From assembly GCA_019925095.2 (NCBI GenBank), contig CM034412.1, forward strand, positions 4,796,001 through 4,860,000: a DNA stretch of 64,000 nucleotides, in the 5' to 3' direction. The number at the start of each line of letters is the position of its first letter. The first letter of the stretch is position 1. This document shows positions 62,640 to 64,000 of this stretch, piece by piece. The notes beneath the pieces were generated by a model that was not told where the DNA came from, made no database searches, and saw only the letters and a list, made by a program, of their open reading frames with translations. The DNA is from Dendrolimus kikuchii (taxonomy: Eukaryota; Arthropoda; Insecta; Lepidoptera; Lasiocampidae). Both the position numbers and the translations under genes were made by a program.

Positions 62640-63235
62640 GTGACAATGATTAATCTATAATTAGTTGCCAATATGATATGAAATTACATACATTTGAGTG
62701 CAACCGTCGATCGGGCAAATACAAGGGCGCAGCCTTGTTGTCTATATTAGATTACTGTTTACAATCAACGCTGTCACAAATATTTCTTTCAAACTTAACG
62801 ATTTTAAAACTATAGACAACAAATCATTATGGTGACCCGACGCGGTAAAGTAGTCAATCTTCTGGACACCTCAGTATTTATAGAGGACAGTGATCTAGGC
62901 TCAGTATTCTACTAAGATTAGATAGGTAGAATATAATATCTAGGTACCTACGGGTAAGAATGTAAAATTCGAGCTAAATGTATAAAAGCCGATTTAAAAT
63001 AGACGAATATATAAGAAATTAATAAGTACTAATAAAATGAGGAAATGAAGTAGAAATAAAAATTGCAATTAGAATAAGTGAGTCAAAGTGCTATGCACAG
63101 TTTTAAGTGTCTTGACCCTGGTAGAGCGTGTTCCCCAGGGACCAAGTACTTATTACATTAAAAAAAACACAATATAGGTAAATAATAGGTATTATTGCTA
63201 CGATACATATCTATTTAATCTCAAGTGGTTTACAT
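62640..63235. other. No gene seen
   Basis: AT-rich, unassigned. Confidence 0.4.
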
Positions 63236-63248
63236 TTTTCTTTAAATA

Positions 63249-63718
63249 CATACATACATACATACATAATTTCACGCCAGTTCTCTTGCGGGGTAGGCAC
63301 GAACAACAGAGCGCCGTTTAGTCTTATTCTTACACACCTCACTTGCTTCTTTGACATTCATAACTCTTGTCATGCACGCTCGTCTGTTCTTAAGGCTCCT
63401 GACATCACCTTCTGTAAGTACACAATCAATTTGATCATGGAAAGTGTGTCGTGGCCTTCCACGACTTCTGCATCCATCCCCTTTTACATTGTATATCTGT
63501 TTAATCATTCTTTCATCATGCATTCTTTCCACATGCCCGAACCACTGGAACATTCCTTTCCTTACCTTCACCCCGACACTCTCTTTCAGACCAACTGTCT
63601 TTCTAACTTCGGTATTTCGAACGCGGTCCGCGAGTGGCACTCCGCAGATTTTGCGCAGTGCTCGCATCTCGACCGCGTTTACTCTACTTTCATGCTATCT
63701 CTTCCATAGGTACCCAAC
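63249..63718 (-). mobile_element. RTE-A LINE copy with 13-bp TSD, 470 bp
   Basis: Second-longest copy. Encodes an open 131-residue C-terminus from MRALRKICGVPLADRVRNTE to ARELA-stop (63272). TSD TTTTCTTTAAATA at 63236-63248 and 63719-63731. Confidence 0.93.
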
Positions 63719-63756
63719 TTTTCTTTAAATAATATACAAGAAACTGATGTCGCCGG

Positions 63757-64000
63757 CAGCGGGGCCTGAGGCCCAAACTATCGGCGGTTAGGGCTCCAGA
63801 GACAGAAACCTCCTCACAATTCATGCCGTGTCCAAGAGTGCTGCCTTCTGTATCTGGCCCTTCACCCAGCTTCTTAGCGAGAGTCTCTAGGTGAAAGTCG
63901 AAGCTCTTCGCTAGAAGACCGTTGACGGTGACAGCTATCGGCACAATGCTCGTTGACCCCAGACGCCACATAGTGGTAACATTGTGAACAAGGTCTAAGT
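63757..64000 (-). pseudogene. LINE ORF remnant, runs off window
   Basis: Minus frame entering from the window edge: DLVHNVTTMWRLGSTSIVPI, AVTVNGLLAKSFDFHLETLA, continuing through KKLGEG. The pattern (W......VPIV.S..GL..KS......L) is that of the C-terminal region of jockey-type LINE ORF2 proteins. Adjacent 'SGALTADSLGLRPRCRR' reads in the same frame. Confidence 0.7.

Overview
This is nuclear DNA of a moth or butterfly (Lepidoptera), dominated by transposable elements. The evidence is the AT-rich background and the types of repeats. They include 3' ends of LINEs with (TATG)n, (TTCTA)n or poly-A tails, tRNA-derived SINEs ending in a 'CCCAGCAGTGGGACA' tail, R1-clade retrotransposon tails, non-autonomous Helitrons, and hAT and PIF/Harbinger-type MITEs. 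I see no bacterial operon, CRISPR array, rRNA or genuine tRNA gene. Species-level placement is not possible by eye.

Host coding content is tiny. The only convincing host gene is on the minus strand at the left end. A 263-nt exon (4493-4755) and a 111-nt exon (2892-3002) both have splice sites at each end and matching phases. They encode a charged, serine/glutamate-rich protein piece that runs into a short cysteine-containing piece. I do not recognise the protein. The intron between the two exons is largely filled by three mobile elements. Two other short open frames (16611-16809 and 62405-62636) are weak candidates only.

The rest of the window is a layered record of insertions. Four recurring families structure it. 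(1) 'RTE-A' is an RTE-like LINE present as 13 5'-truncated copies sharing one 3' end; 11 of them have target-site duplications (TSDs) of 8-13 bp. (2) 'SINE-B' is a roughly 310-bp poly-A retroposon starting TATCCGTGCAGG, with 20 copies on both strands, several in tail-to-tail pairs. (3) R1-clade LINE tails occur seven times; the largest (5236-6476) keeps most of the reverse transcriptase C-terminus. (4) Helitron-like elements fall in three families, each with a hairpin just upstream of a CTAG 3' end. Also present are six copies of a tRNA-derived SINE with near-canonical A and B boxes, a solo LTR, two hAT derivatives, two MITE families, a 'GCCGAAACGTCGG' element with long TSDs, and an 11-unit 28-bp minisatellite.

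Region by region: 1-6.5 kb holds the host gene with RTE-A, SINE-B and R1 insertions. 6.5-12.2 kb holds LINE and SINE fragments, a hairpin and an LTR. 12.6-16.4 kb is a dense SINE/Helitron/LINE/MITE cluster. 16.4-25 kb is mostly decayed AT-rich DNA with scattered elements. 25-31.5 kb holds a Helitron split by a LINE, then a solo LTR. 31.6-37.2 kb holds nested SINE-B/R1 insertions and RTE-A copies. 37-51 kb is sparse. 51.2-57.7 kb holds the minisatellite, a MITE carrying an R1 tail, a Helitron and an hAT remnant. 58-64 kb holds SINE-B copies, an hAT MITE and LINE remnants.

I found no new multi-gene system. The most interesting signals are RNA-structure-like hairpins that change sequence but keep pairing between repeat copies (7732-7802 with 18841-18911; 55117-55140 with 61766-61788 and 46114-46133) and the datable insertion hierarchies.
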